Below the pieces are notes generated by a model, which made no database searches, was not told the DNA's origin, and saw only the letters and a program-made list of their open reading frames with translations. 16,763 bases of DNA, taken from Bacillota bacterium. GTDB taxonomy: Bacteria; Bacillota; Clostridia; Lachnospirales; Bianqueaceae. The position numbers were made by a program, and so were the translations under genes. Where the stretch lies: positions 1-16,763 of the forward strand of contig JAFVHC010000363.1 of NCBI GenBank assembly GCA_017474705.1, written 5' to 3'. Each line of letters begins with the position of its first letter. Positions within the stretch are counted from its first letter, which is position 1. Below, one piece after another: positions 6,514 to 13,106 of the stretch.

Positions 6514-6542
6514 TTGTGGAATCCCCCGAGATGTGGTAGTAT
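6514..6542 (+). promoter_or_regulatory. Weak candidate promoter of the aldo/keto reductase gene
   Basis: TTGTGG (6514-6519, 3 of 6) and TAGTAT (6537-6542, 4 of 6) with a 17-nt spacer and an upstream TG (6534-6535) making an extended -10. Weak by itself, which would fit activation through the repeats just upstream. Confidence 0.4.
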
Positions 6543-6585
6543 GATTGTTGATTCTCAGCTTTGCATTCAGAAAGGAGCCAAGCTC

Positions 6586-7485
6586 ATGCAGTATCGTACT
6601 TTAGGAAGGACCGGTTACAAGCCCTCAGCGATCGTATACGGCGGCATCGTGTCCGCGAAGCATTTTGGCGGAGCCACCATCCCGGGCGATGGACAAGCGC
6701 TGTCCGACCATCATGTGGAATGGGCCATCGCGCATGGCATCAATTACTTTGACGTGGCGCCTTCCTATGGGGATGCGCAGAAATTCCTGGGCAACTCATT
6801 GAGACCCTATCGTGACAAGGTCTATCTGGCCTGCAAGACAAAGGAGCGTACGAAAGAAGGAGCGGAGCGGGAGATCAAAGAATCCATGGAACTCCTGCAT
6901 ACGGATCATTTTGACATCTATCAGCTGCACGAGGTCTCTTCCATAGCAGATATCGAAAGCGCATTTGCGCCGGGCGGCTGCATGGAACTGCTCACGCAGC
7001 TGAAAAAAGAAGGCGTCATCCGCCAGCTGGGCTTCAGTGCCCATTCGGAAGACGCCGCCTTGCGTGCGTTGGAATTATATGATTATGACACGATCCTGTT
7101 TCCGGTGAACTGGCTCATGAACAAGAGCAAGGGCATGGGAGACCGCATCCTGAAAGCCGTGAAAGAGCGGAACATGGGTGTGATCGGCATGAAAGCCTTC
7201 GTCGAGCGCGCCTGGGACAGCGAAGCGGAGCAGGCCAACTCCCAGTTCCCGAAATCCTGGTGCAAACCCTTCGATATCGACGATGAGGATTTCGGCATGG
7301 CCTGCATGCGCTATGCGCTCAAACTCGGCGCCGATGTGCTGGTACCGCCCGGGAACTTCGAAAGCTTTTCCTTCGGCGTGGAGCATATCGAGCAGTGCCT
7401 CGCCGAGCCCTTTGGCCCGAAAGACGAGGCCATCCTCAACGAGCGGTTCCTGATCAATAAAGGCCGTGAGTTCTTCCAGGTCTAA
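6586..7485 (+). CDS. Aldo/keto reductase family oxidoreductase
   Basis: 299 residues. The N-terminal MQYRTLGRTGYKPSAIVYGG is the usual strand entry of the family. The catalytic tetrad is visible: D56 and Y61 in NYFDVAPSYGDAQ, K84 in ACKTK, and H115 in IYQLHEV. GVIRQLGFSAHS (about 135-146) and MGVIGMKAF are barrel strands. It should reduce carbonyls with NADPH in the cytosol; the substrate is not readable. Start: ATG 6586 with AAAGGAG at 6571-6577, not the longer open frame from 6319, which is out-of-frame hydrolase sequence. The stop codon overlaps the stop of the convergent Nudix gene by 4 bases (7482-7485). Confidence 0.93.
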   Translation: MQYRTLGRTGYKPSAIVYGGIVSAKHFGGATIPGDGQALSDHHVEWAIAHGINYFDVAPSYGDAQKFLGNSLRPYRDKVYLACKTKERTKEGAEREIKESMELLHTDHFDIYQLHEVSSIADIESAFAPGGCMELLTQLKKEGVIRQLGFSAHSEDAALRALELYDYDTILFPVNWLMNKSKGMGDRILKAVKERNMGVIGMKAFVERAWDSEAEQANSQFPKSWCKPFDIDDEDFGMACMRYALKLGADVLVPPGNFESFSFGVEHIEQCLAEPFGPKDEAILNERFLINKGREFFQV

Positions 7486-8033
7486 GCCTGCATCAAATAG
7501 TCACGCAGCACAGACAGACCCTCAGCCGGGACGCAAATGCGCTCCCGGCTTTTTTGTATTTCCTCCCAGACGGCCTCCAGATCGAACCAGCGGACTTCTT
7601 CCACTTCCTCCTCCTGCAGAGTCAGGGCATCGATCTCCACCGGATCCTGATACAAGTAGACAAAGCAATACTCATAGTCGCGGAACATTTTGCCGTGGAA
7701 TTCCTTTGCGAAATGGATGAAGAAGTGGCCGATATAGGTCAGCTGTTCCGGCCTTGCGCAGATACCCAGCTCTTCCTCAAGTTCCCGGAGCGCGGAAGGT
7801 ATGGGTTCGTCACCGGCGGGGATATGTCCGGCGGAAGAAGTATCATATTGACCGGGGAAAGAGTCCTTGATCTGGCTGCGCTTCTGCAGCAGGACTTCCC
7901 GACGTCCGTCTGCTTCTCGGACGATCCAGACGTGAGCGGTGCGGTGCAGGATGCCCTTGTCATGCGCTTCTGCACGAGAAATGGTCGCACCGGTGGGGCG
8001 ACCGTTCGTATCACAAATATCGAAATATTCCAT
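7482..8033 (-). CDS. Nudix hydrolase
   Basis: 183 residues from MEYFDICDTNGRP. The Nudix box lies at 69-91: G69, then D75 where the consensus has Glu, then R83-E84-L85-E86-E87-E88-L89-G90-I91, so the metal-binding REUxEExGU core is intact. An Asp-Glu pair (75-76) replaces the first conserved Glu, a variant seen in this subgroup. It hydrolyses a nucleoside-diphosphate-linked compound or acts as an isopentenyl-diphosphate-isomerase-like enzyme; the substrate is undecided. The start is the ATG at 8033: the GTG four codons upstream lies within the ribosome site GGAAAGGTGG (8042-8051). The 3' part carries the aldo/keto reductase terminator on its other strand. Confidence 0.92.
   Translation of the reverse strand: MEYFDICDTNGRPTGATISRAEAHDKGILHRTAHVWIVREADGRREVLLQKRSQIKDSFPGQYDTSSAGHIPAGDEPIPSALRELEEELGICARPEQLTYIGHFFIHFAKEFHGKMFRDYEYCFVYLYQDPVEIDALTLQEEEVEEVRWFDLEAVWEEIQKSRERICVPAEGLSVLRDYLMQA
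7524..7555 (+). terminator. Terminator of the aldo/keto reductase transcript, inside the Nudix gene
   Basis: AGCCGGGA (7524-7531) pairs with TCCCGGCT (7543-7550), extended inward by CGC/GCG around an AAAT loop with one bulged base (7542), then T at 7550-7555. A strong plus-strand terminator 38 nt after the reductase stop, wholly within the antisense Nudix coding sequence. Confidence 0.88.
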
Positions 8034-8058
8034 GGATGTGACCACCTTTCCAAAGGAT

Positions 8059-8067
8059 ATTATAGCA
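8059..8067 (-). promoter_or_regulatory. Extended -10 promoter of the Nudix gene
   Basis: The minus strand reads TGCTATAAT (complement of 8059-8067): a perfect -10 with extended TG. No clear -35 at 16-18 nt. Confidence 0.65.
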
Positions 8068-8098
8068 TGAGTGAGGAGGGTACGGCTATATAAAACGT

Positions 8099-8445
8099 GG
8101 TTTTACCTGCAGAACTACGCAGGCATGCATTCCTGCAGGCCGGGAGCATGCAGGATCGAAATGGACGTGATCCTACATGTACATGTAACCTGCAGAATCC
8201 ATGTCTGAGCAGATCCTACAGGTACATCGGCCTAAAAAGTGACAATTAAAACCATTAAAACAGGGTTTTCTTCAAATCCGATGGAGAAAACCTCTGTTTT
8301 TAATGGCGTAAATGAATAAAATACCTGCAGGAATCGGATGAGATCAGATCTTGCAGGTCAAGCGTACATGTAGGACAACGCAGGCAACGATTCTTGCAGG
8401 TCGTATGTACCTGTACGCCAACGCAGGCATGCATTCCTGCAGGCC
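8099..8445. repeat. 43-nt-period array of CCTGCAGG-like palindromic repeats
   Basis: This gene-free stretch (8034-8519) is dominated by repeats. Clear 43-nt units lie at 8099-8141, 8360-8402 and 8403-8445. The last two match at 31 of 43 positions, and the first and last at 35 of 43, including 28 identical bases (8117-8144 and 8421-8448). Degenerate copies fill about 8142-8229 and 8317-8359. Each unit carries a CCTGCAGG-like 8-mer (8132, 8324, 8350, 8393, 8436), a half site ACGCAGGC and a TACATGTA- or TACCTGTA-like site; a 14-bp palindrome TACATGTACATGTA sits at 8174-8187. The centre holds an AT-rich hairpin. No open frame or known RNA family is recognised. It could be a structured RNA, a cluster of protein-binding sites, or a dispersed repeat family. 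Confidence 0.8.
8252..8306. other. Long AT-rich imperfect hairpin at the centre of the repeat array
   Basis: Arm 8252-8273 (CCATTAAAACAGGG onward) pairs with 8283-8306 (ending TTTTTAATGG) in 22 pairs, with bulged T at 8293 and 8297, one G-T pair and a 9-nt loop. It is unlike the GC-rich flanking units and has no T-run after either arm, so it is not a standard terminator. Confidence 0.75.
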
Positions 8446-8461
8446 GGGCCACCAAACATTA

Positions 8462-8490
8462 TTGATTTCTCCCGAAGAATGAAGTATATT
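8462..8490 (+). promoter_or_regulatory. Promoter of the metallophosphoesterase/esterase/AraC operon
   Basis: TTGATT (8462-8467) and TATATT (8485-8490) with a 17-nt spacer, starting 14 nt after the last 28-bp repeat copy. The predicted transcript start near 8497 argues for the ATG at 8520 rather than 8502. Confidence 0.75.
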
Positions 8491-8519
8491 TAAGTCAACA
8501 TATGGAAAGGGTGATCATC

Positions 8520-9185
8520 ATGCTGGTGAAGACCATCGGAGTCCTGTCCGACACCCACGACCTGCTGCGGCCGGAGGTGGTGGAACTGCTTAAAGGCTGC
8601 GATGTGATCCTGCACGGCGGCGACGTCTGTTCCGGGAAGATCCTGGACCAGCTGCAGGAGATCGCGCCGCTGTACGCGGTCCGTGGCAACAATTTCAAAG
8701 GCCGCGTGGAGGACCTGCCGGAGTCGCTGGAAGTGGAAGCCTGCGGCTTAAAGATCTTCATGACGCACAAGAAGAAGGATCTGCCGAAGGATCTGTCTTC
8801 TTACGACCTGGTCGTCTATGGGCATTCGCACAAGTATGAGGAATCGCGGGAAGGGAAGACGGTCGTCATCAATCCCGGCAGCTGCGGCCCCCGGCGGTTC
8901 CATCAGCCGATCACCTTGGCGATCCTGACCTTGGGCAGCGACGGAAGCCTGCGGCTGGAGCGCCAGGACATCGCGCATCCGGAAACGGAGCAGGAACTGG
9001 CCAAAGAGGACATCGGCAAAGAACAGATCGAAAAGATCATCCGGAAATGGGAAAAAGGCAAGTCCTATGCGAAGATCGCGAAGGACGTGCACATCAGTGA
9101 AGCATTGGCGGAGCAGATCCTGCGTCTGTATCTGACACACCCGGGTGTGGACGCGGAAGGGATCATGAAAAAACTGGGTCTGTAA
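8520..9185 (+). CDS. YfcE/MJ0936-type metallophosphoesterase with a C-terminal helical (HTH-like) extension
   Basis: 221 residues. Metallophosphoesterase motifs: SDTHD with D11/H13, HGGD with D35, VRGNN with N57, MTH with H83 and GHSH with H102/H104, then the INPGSCGPRR strand typical of the YfcE group. The usual GNxD aspartate is absent: GNNFKG is found instead. The family is normally about 155-180 residues; here about 60 extra residues follow, with a charged helical stretch (EQIEKIIRKWEKGKSYAKIAKDVHIS) that looks like a helix-turn-helix. Likely a manganese-dependent phosphodiesterase or phosphatase in the cytosol. Start ATG 8520 has GAAAGGGTG (8505-8513) before it; the ATG at 8502 is too near the transcript start. 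First gene of a probable three-gene operon. Confidence 0.88.
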   Translation: MLVKTIGVLSDTHDLLRPEVVELLKGCDVILHGGDVCSGKILDQLQEIAPLYAVRGNNFKGRVEDLPESLEVEACGLKIFMTHKKKDLPKDLSSYDLVVYGHSHKYEESREGKTVVINPGSCGPRRFHQPITLAILTLGSDGSLRLERQDIAHPETEQELAKEDIGKEQIEKIIRKWEKGKSYAKIAKDVHISEALAEQILRLYLTHPGVDAEGIMKKLGL

Positions 9186-9199
9186 AAAGGAGCGTTACA

Positions 9200-10024
9200 A
9201 TGGCATACGTACAATTCGATTTTCAAAGTGAATATCTGATGGGCAATACCCAGGTCTCCATCATCCTGCCGGACAAACCGTGGATGACCAAATCCAAAGA
9301 GTTCTATGAGAGCGGCAAGAAATACAAAGTCCTGTGGCTGCTGCACGGCACCTTCGGCGACCATACGGACTGGATCCGGAAGAGCAACATCGAGCTCTAT
9401 GCCTGCGAGCGGGACCTGATCGTGGTCATGCCCAGCGCCTTGAACACGAACTACGCCAACTGGGAAGACTTCAGCATCGGTTACAACATGTATGACTTCC
9501 TGACGGAAGAGCTGATGCCTTTGGTGCACAACTGGTTCCCGGCTTCCGACAAGCGGGAGGACAACTTCATCGCCGGCCTGTCCATGGGCGGCCGCGGCAC
9601 CTGCGTCTACGCGTTCAACCATCCGGAACTGTTTGCCGGCGCGGCCATCCTGTCCGCTGCCCCGCGCGACATCGAGTGGGACCGCAAGAAGAATCCGGAT
9701 TTCTTCAAGCGTACGCAGGGTTCGATCGACAACCGCGGCGGTTATGAGGCCTATGTGGCTTCCTACGAGAACACCTGGCGCGTGCTGGATGAAGCCGTGC
9801 AGAACAATGTCGACCTGCCGAAGCTCTACTTTGCCTGCGGCAAGGATGATATGCTTTACGAGGGTTTCAAACATTTCAAGAACCACGCAAAGAAGATTGG
9901 TCTGGAAGCCAAATTCGAGGAGATCCCCGGCTACAAGCATGAGTGGCGCTTCTGGGATCTGACCATCGAGAAGGCGCTGGACTACTTCGATATCAAAGTG
10001 CCGAGCGCAGGAAATCCGTTCTAA
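9200..10024 (+). CDS. Alpha/beta-hydrolase esterase (esterase D-like)
   Basis: 274 residues, no signal peptide. VLWLLHGTFGDHTDW (44-58) is the oxyanion strand and loop, GLSMGG (126-131) the nucleophile elbow with S128, ACGKDD gives the acid (D216 or D217), and YKHEW gives H247. The arrangement resembles the esterase D / feruloyl-esterase-like group, which cleaves acyl esters including acetyl or feruloyl groups on carbohydrates. Start ATG 9200 with AAAAGGAG at good spacing, 14 nt after the metallophosphoesterase stop. It sits two genes before a sugar transporter and glycosidase, so a role in de-esterifying imported oligosaccharides is possible but inferred from location. Confidence 0.9.
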   Translation: MAYVQFDFQSEYLMGNTQVSIILPDKPWMTKSKEFYESGKKYKVLWLLHGTFGDHTDWIRKSNIELYACERDLIVVMPSALNTNYANWEDFSIGYNMYDFLTEELMPLVHNWFPASDKREDNFIAGLSMGGRGTCVYAFNHPELFAGAAILSAAPRDIEWDRKKNPDFFKRTQGSIDNRGGYEAYVASYENTWRVLDEAVQNNVDLPKLYFACGKDDMLYEGFKHFKNHAKKIGLEAKFEEIPGYKHEWRFWDLTIEKALDYFDIKVPSAGNPF

Positions 10025-10051
10025 ATCCGACAGTAAGAAAGAAACATTAAA

Positions 10052-11239
10052 ATGGAACCTGTATTACGTGAGCTGCTGGAGCAGTTCTACCGCCTGACCC
10101 AGATACCGGTCCGATGGATCGCAGAAGAAGAAACGCCGCTGCAATTGGGCAGCAGCGTTTTTTCGGAAACCTATGATCGGGACGTGCGGGAGCAGCTGCT
10201 GCAGGACGGCACGGCATTCTGCTATCAGATCACGCAGGAATCTCTGGTCTATGGTTTCATCGGCTTGCGGCAGGAGACAGTGCATGGCTATGTGATCATC
10301 GGCCCGGTGCTGATGAATATCGACCGACATCAGGAGATCGTCCGGCTGAGCGAAGCATTCCACCGACCTGTGTCTGACGCCTTGTGGGAGTATGTCAACG
10401 GAATCCCGTTCTGGCGCCTTGATGAATTTTTCCAGACTTTAAGTACGCTGTTTGCAACGATGAGAAGAAAAGAGTTGGTGGAGGAAAGCTTTCTGCACCA
10501 TCGGTTCTCGAAGTATATCAAACAGGAAGAGATGATTCCTAATTTGATCCCATACTTGGATATGAATATCGACAAAGATCTCGGACCGGATATCATGTAC
10601 TTCGTGGAAAAAGGCGATGTCATGGAACTGCGCAGGATCTTTGCGGAGCAATCGATCATGCGGATGCCGACCCTTCCCACCTACGAAGGCGTTACACCCT
10701 TGCGCACGATACAGGACATGTTCCTGATGACGTTGGCGCTGTGCGAATGGACGGCAGTAAACAGCGGAGTAGACAGGGATATGATCGAGTCCTGGGCGGC
10801 AGGCTGCGTGTCCCAGATAGAGCGCGTCAGAAGTTTTCCGGAAGCAGAGTGGAGCCTTCAGGAAATGATATGCTTTTTTGCAGAACAGATAGCTCATGTG
10901 AACCGTTTCGCTGACCAGAGCGACTTGGTCCGGAAAGCAGTGACGTATGTTTCCGGACATTTGTCTGAAAAGATCACCGTCCGGAAAATGGCAGGGGAAT
11001 TGGGCATGAACGCCTCCTATCTGAGCCATCAATTCAAAGACCAGACCGGCATCAGCCTGACGGAATTCATCAACCGTGAAAAGATCGAAGAAGCAAAAAC
11101 GATGCTCCGCAGAAACAGAGGCACATTGCTCGAGATCTCGCAACAGCTGGGCTTTTCCTCACAGCAGTATTTCCAGAACGTTTTCCGGAAAACGACCGGC
11201 ATCACACCCGCCCAGTATCAACGTGACGCAAAACCGTAA
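10052..11239 (+). CDS. AraC-family transcriptional regulator
   Basis: 395 residues. The C-terminal 105 residues are the AraC/XylS DNA-binding domain: first helix-turn-helix about 309-330 (ITVRKMAGELGMNASYLSHQF), second about 358-379 (LLEISQQLGFSSQQYFQNVF), then the signature TTGITPAQYQ. The roughly 285-residue N-terminal part is an unassigned sensor region; its first 90 residues (CYQITQESLVYGFIGL, YVIIGPVL) look like a PAS- or GAF-like fold, and no membrane segment is seen. The ribosome site is weak (AAGAAAG), 27 nt after the esterase stop. It directly precedes the sugar transporter operon on the same strand, so it probably controls that locus in response to a substrate-related ligand. Confidence 0.92.
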   Translation: MEPVLRELLEQFYRLTQIPVRWIAEEETPLQLGSSVFSETYDRDVREQLLQDGTAFCYQITQESLVYGFIGLRQETVHGYVIIGPVLMNIDRHQEIVRLSEAFHRPVSDALWEYVNGIPFWRLDEFFQTLSTLFATMRRKELVEESFLHHRFSKYIKQEEMIPNLIPYLDMNIDKDLGPDIMYFVEKGDVMELRRIFAEQSIMRMPTLPTYEGVTPLRTIQDMFLMTLALCEWTAVNSGVDRDMIESWAAGCVSQIERVRSFPEAEWSLQEMICFFAEQIAHVNRFADQSDLVRKAVTYVSGHLSEKITVRKMAGELGMNASYLSHQFKDQTGISLTEFINREKIEEAKTMLRRNRGTLLEISQQLGFSSQQYFQNVFRKTTGITPAQYQRDAKP

Positions 11240-11268
11240 CATTTCGTTAACATTTTGTTCAAGTTCAA
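11238..11268 (+). repeat. Tandem direct repeats upstream of the transporter promoter
   Basis: AACATTTCGTT (11238-11248) is followed at once by AACATTTTGTT (11249-11259), 10 of 11 identical, beginning in the AraC stop codon. Two GTTCAA hexamers (11257-11262, 11263-11268) follow. They lie about 75 to 95 nt before the predicted transporter start, a usual place for an activator site. Confidence 0.55.
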
Positions 11269-11307
11269 AAAATATCATAATAAAACAAAGAAAAGTGTAA
11301 TACCATT

Positions 11308-11368
11308 CCCTGCGATTTGTGTATAATACAAAATACCAAAGCAAATTGCAGGGACTTTTTTTGCAATT
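11308..11368 (+). terminator. AraC operon terminator with overlapping alternative hairpin
   Basis: CCCTGCGATTTG (11308-11319) pairs with CAAATTGCAGGG (11342-11353) over 12 positions with one G-U, followed by T at 11356-11362. The 22-nt loop contains the next promoter's -10. The right arm shares AATTGCA (11344-11350) with a second hairpin to TGCAATT (11362-11368), so the two folds exclude each other. Confidence 0.7.
11322..11327 (+). promoter_or_regulatory. -10 box of the sugar transporter promoter
   Basis: Perfect TATAAT preceded by TGTG, but without a good -35 at 16-18 nt, which fits an activator-dependent promoter. Predicted start near 11334. The box is bracketed by TTTGT (11316-11320) and ACAAA (11328-11332), a short dyad that may be an operator. 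Confidence 0.65.
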
Positions 11369-11388
11369 CGTAAATAAGGAGGAAAAAA

Positions 11389-13005
11389 ATGACAAAACGT
11401 ATTTTTGCTCTGCTGCTGGTCGTTCTTATGGTCGGCTCCCTCTTTACCGCTTGCGGCAAAAAGGAATCCGGTGAAGCCGGCGGCACTGAAGAAGGCGGCA
11501 ACGTGGAAGTGAAAGAGATCACTTTCCCGCTTCCTGAGAAAATCGAGTTTACTGCGTGGCGTACTGCTGCGACTTCCGACCCGAAACTGGGTATCGTCAC
11601 CTATAACGATATCGAGTCCGTTCAGGCCTGGGAAGAGAAATCCAACGTCCATGTAGAATGGCAGATCCCCCCATCAGGTCAGGAGCAGGAAAACTTCAAC
11701 CTGATGATCACCTCCGGTGAGTATCCGGACATGATCTGGGATGTCGGCACGTATTATGTCGGCGGTCTGGACAAGGCGATCTCTGATGGCGTCCTGGTCC
11801 CGCTGAACAAGTACATGGACAACTATCTGACCGACTACAACAAGTTGATCAGCGAAAACGATGTTGTTTATAAGGACTGCAAAACTGATGAAGGCAACTT
11901 CGCGGCTATCTACTTCATCAACTGCCCGGATCAGGGTCCGTGGCTGGGTATGACCGTCCGTCAGGACTGGCTGAACGATCTGGGTCTGGATGTTCCTGTA
12001 ACGTATGATGACTGGCATGATATGCTGGTTGCGTTCAAAGAGCAGAAGGGTGCTACCGCGCCTCTGTGGATCAACGCGAATGCCGGCGATCCGTTCAGCA
12101 TCTTCTCCGCCGGTTATGGTGTTGGCGTTGTCGGATCTTCTGGCAAGGGCTTCATCAATCAGGATGGTACTGTTAAGTATAGCCCGATCGAAGAAGGTTA
12201 CAAAGAGTACATCACCATGCTGCATGACTGGTATGCAGAAGGCCTGATTGATCCTGACTTCTATACCCGTCAGGACTGGCTGTGCCCGGATACCCTGTTT
12301 GGTCAGGATCTGACCGGTGCATGGTTCGATATCTACACCCTGCTTGGCCTGCGCGGCATCATGGTCGGCAAGCCGGAGATGGATCTGGTCGCGGTTCCCG
12401 CTCCTGTCAAGAACGCTGGCGACAAAGTCCATCTGGCACAGTATAACTTCACCCGTGGTACCGGTACCGTTGGTATCTCCACCATGGCGAAAGACCAGGA
12501 TACTCTGGCTGCGTATCTGAACCTTGGTTCTCAGCAGGAGTGGGCATGGCTCGCTTACTATGGTACCGAGGGTGACACCTACACCGTCGTTGATGGCAAG
12601 CCGGTCTACACCGACAAGATCCTCAACAACCCGGATGGACTGTCTGCTTCCGATGCGATGACCAAGTTCTGCTTCCGCTCCGCCGGTATGTATATCTGGG
12701 ATCGTGAGCTGCAGACCGCTGATGACAAGGCTTTGGCTGCGATCAACGAGATTTGGCCGAGCAATGTCGACACCGATCACATCTGGATGATGCCGAACAT
12801 CACCATGACCTCTGACGAAGCGAACCGCTACGCCACCATCATGGGCGACGTCGAGACCTATGTCTCTGAAATGACCACCAAGTTCATCCTGGGTTCCGAA
12901 TCTCTGGATGGCTGGGATGCGTATGTCAACGGTGTCAAGGGTATGGGCATCGATGAAGCGATCTCCCTGCAGCAGGCTGCTCTGGATCGTTTCATGGCTC
13001 GTTGA
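11389..13005 (+). CDS. Extracellular solute-binding lipoprotein of a sugar ABC transporter (LplA/YtcQ-like)
   Basis: 538 residues. It begins with a lipoprotein signal: MTKR, a hydrophobic stretch, and SLFTAC with the lipidated C22, then a Gly/Glu-rich linker. The mature part has the fold of large family 1 binding proteins of the LplA/YtcQ type (FNLMITSGEYPDMIW, GPWLGMTVRQDWLNDLGLDVPVTYDDW), anchored outside the membrane to capture an oligo- or polysaccharide. The length of over 500 residues is usual for this subgroup. AAGGAGG (11376-11382) is at ideal spacing. Codons lean to GGT, GTT and CGT more than in the surrounding genes, a sign of high expression. The two permeases follow; no ATPase gene is in the window, as is usual for systems sharing an MsmK-like ATPase. 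Confidence 0.93.
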   Translation: MTKRIFALLLVVLMVGSLFTACGKKESGEAGGTEEGGNVEVKEITFPLPEKIEFTAWRTAATSDPKLGIVTYNDIESVQAWEEKSNVHVEWQIPPSGQEQENFNLMITSGEYPDMIWDVGTYYVGGLDKAISDGVLVPLNKYMDNYLTDYNKLISENDVVYKDCKTDEGNFAAIYFINCPDQGPWLGMTVRQDWLNDLGLDVPVTYDDWHDMLVAFKEQKGATAPLWINANAGDPFSIFSAGYGVGVVGSSGKGFINQDGTVKYSPIEEGYKEYITMLHDWYAEGLIDPDFYTRQDWLCPDTLFGQDLTGAWFDIYTLLGLRGIMVGKPEMDLVAVPAPVKNAGDKVHLAQYNFTRGTGTVGISTMAKDQDTLAAYLNLGSQQEWAWLAYYGTEGDTYTVVDGKPVYTDKILNNPDGLSASDAMTKFCFRSAGMYIWDRELQTADDKALAAINEIWPSNVDTDHIWMMPNITMTSDEANRYATIMGDVETYVSEMTTKFILGSESLDGWDAYVNGVKGMGIDEAISLQQAALDRFMAR

Positions 13006-13028
13006 TTCTTGTACATTTCTGAAATCGT

Positions 13029-13075
13029 ATTGCTTACAGCAATCATGGCCTCCTTGCCCCAAAAGCGGGGAGGCC
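13029..13075 (+). other. Two hairpins between the binding-protein and permease genes
   Basis: ATTGCT-TAC-AGCAAT (13029-13043) and GGCCTCC (13047-13053) / GGAGGCC (13069-13075), the latter followed only by GCTTTC. Lacking a proper T-run, they more likely protect the 3' end of the binding-protein message and partly reduce read-through into the permeases. Confidence 0.6.
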
Positions 13076-13106
13076 GCTTTCATAAAATCCATCGAAGGGG
13101 TTGCTT

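Noticed and set aside
8117..8448. CRISPR array, suggested by 28-bp identical repeats
   Set aside because: Only two identical copies about 300 nt apart, variable copies between, internally palindromic units and no spacer pattern or cas genes.
8117..8448. Mobile element bounded by 28-bp direct repeats
   Set aside because: The repeats are part of the 43-nt periodic units, not isolated termini, and no transposase or terminal inverted repeats are present.
11674..13092. 472-codon open frame on the minus strand opposite the binding-protein gene
   Set aside because: Same shadow effect; the composition is unlike a real protein and the plus strand encodes an unmistakable lipoprotein.
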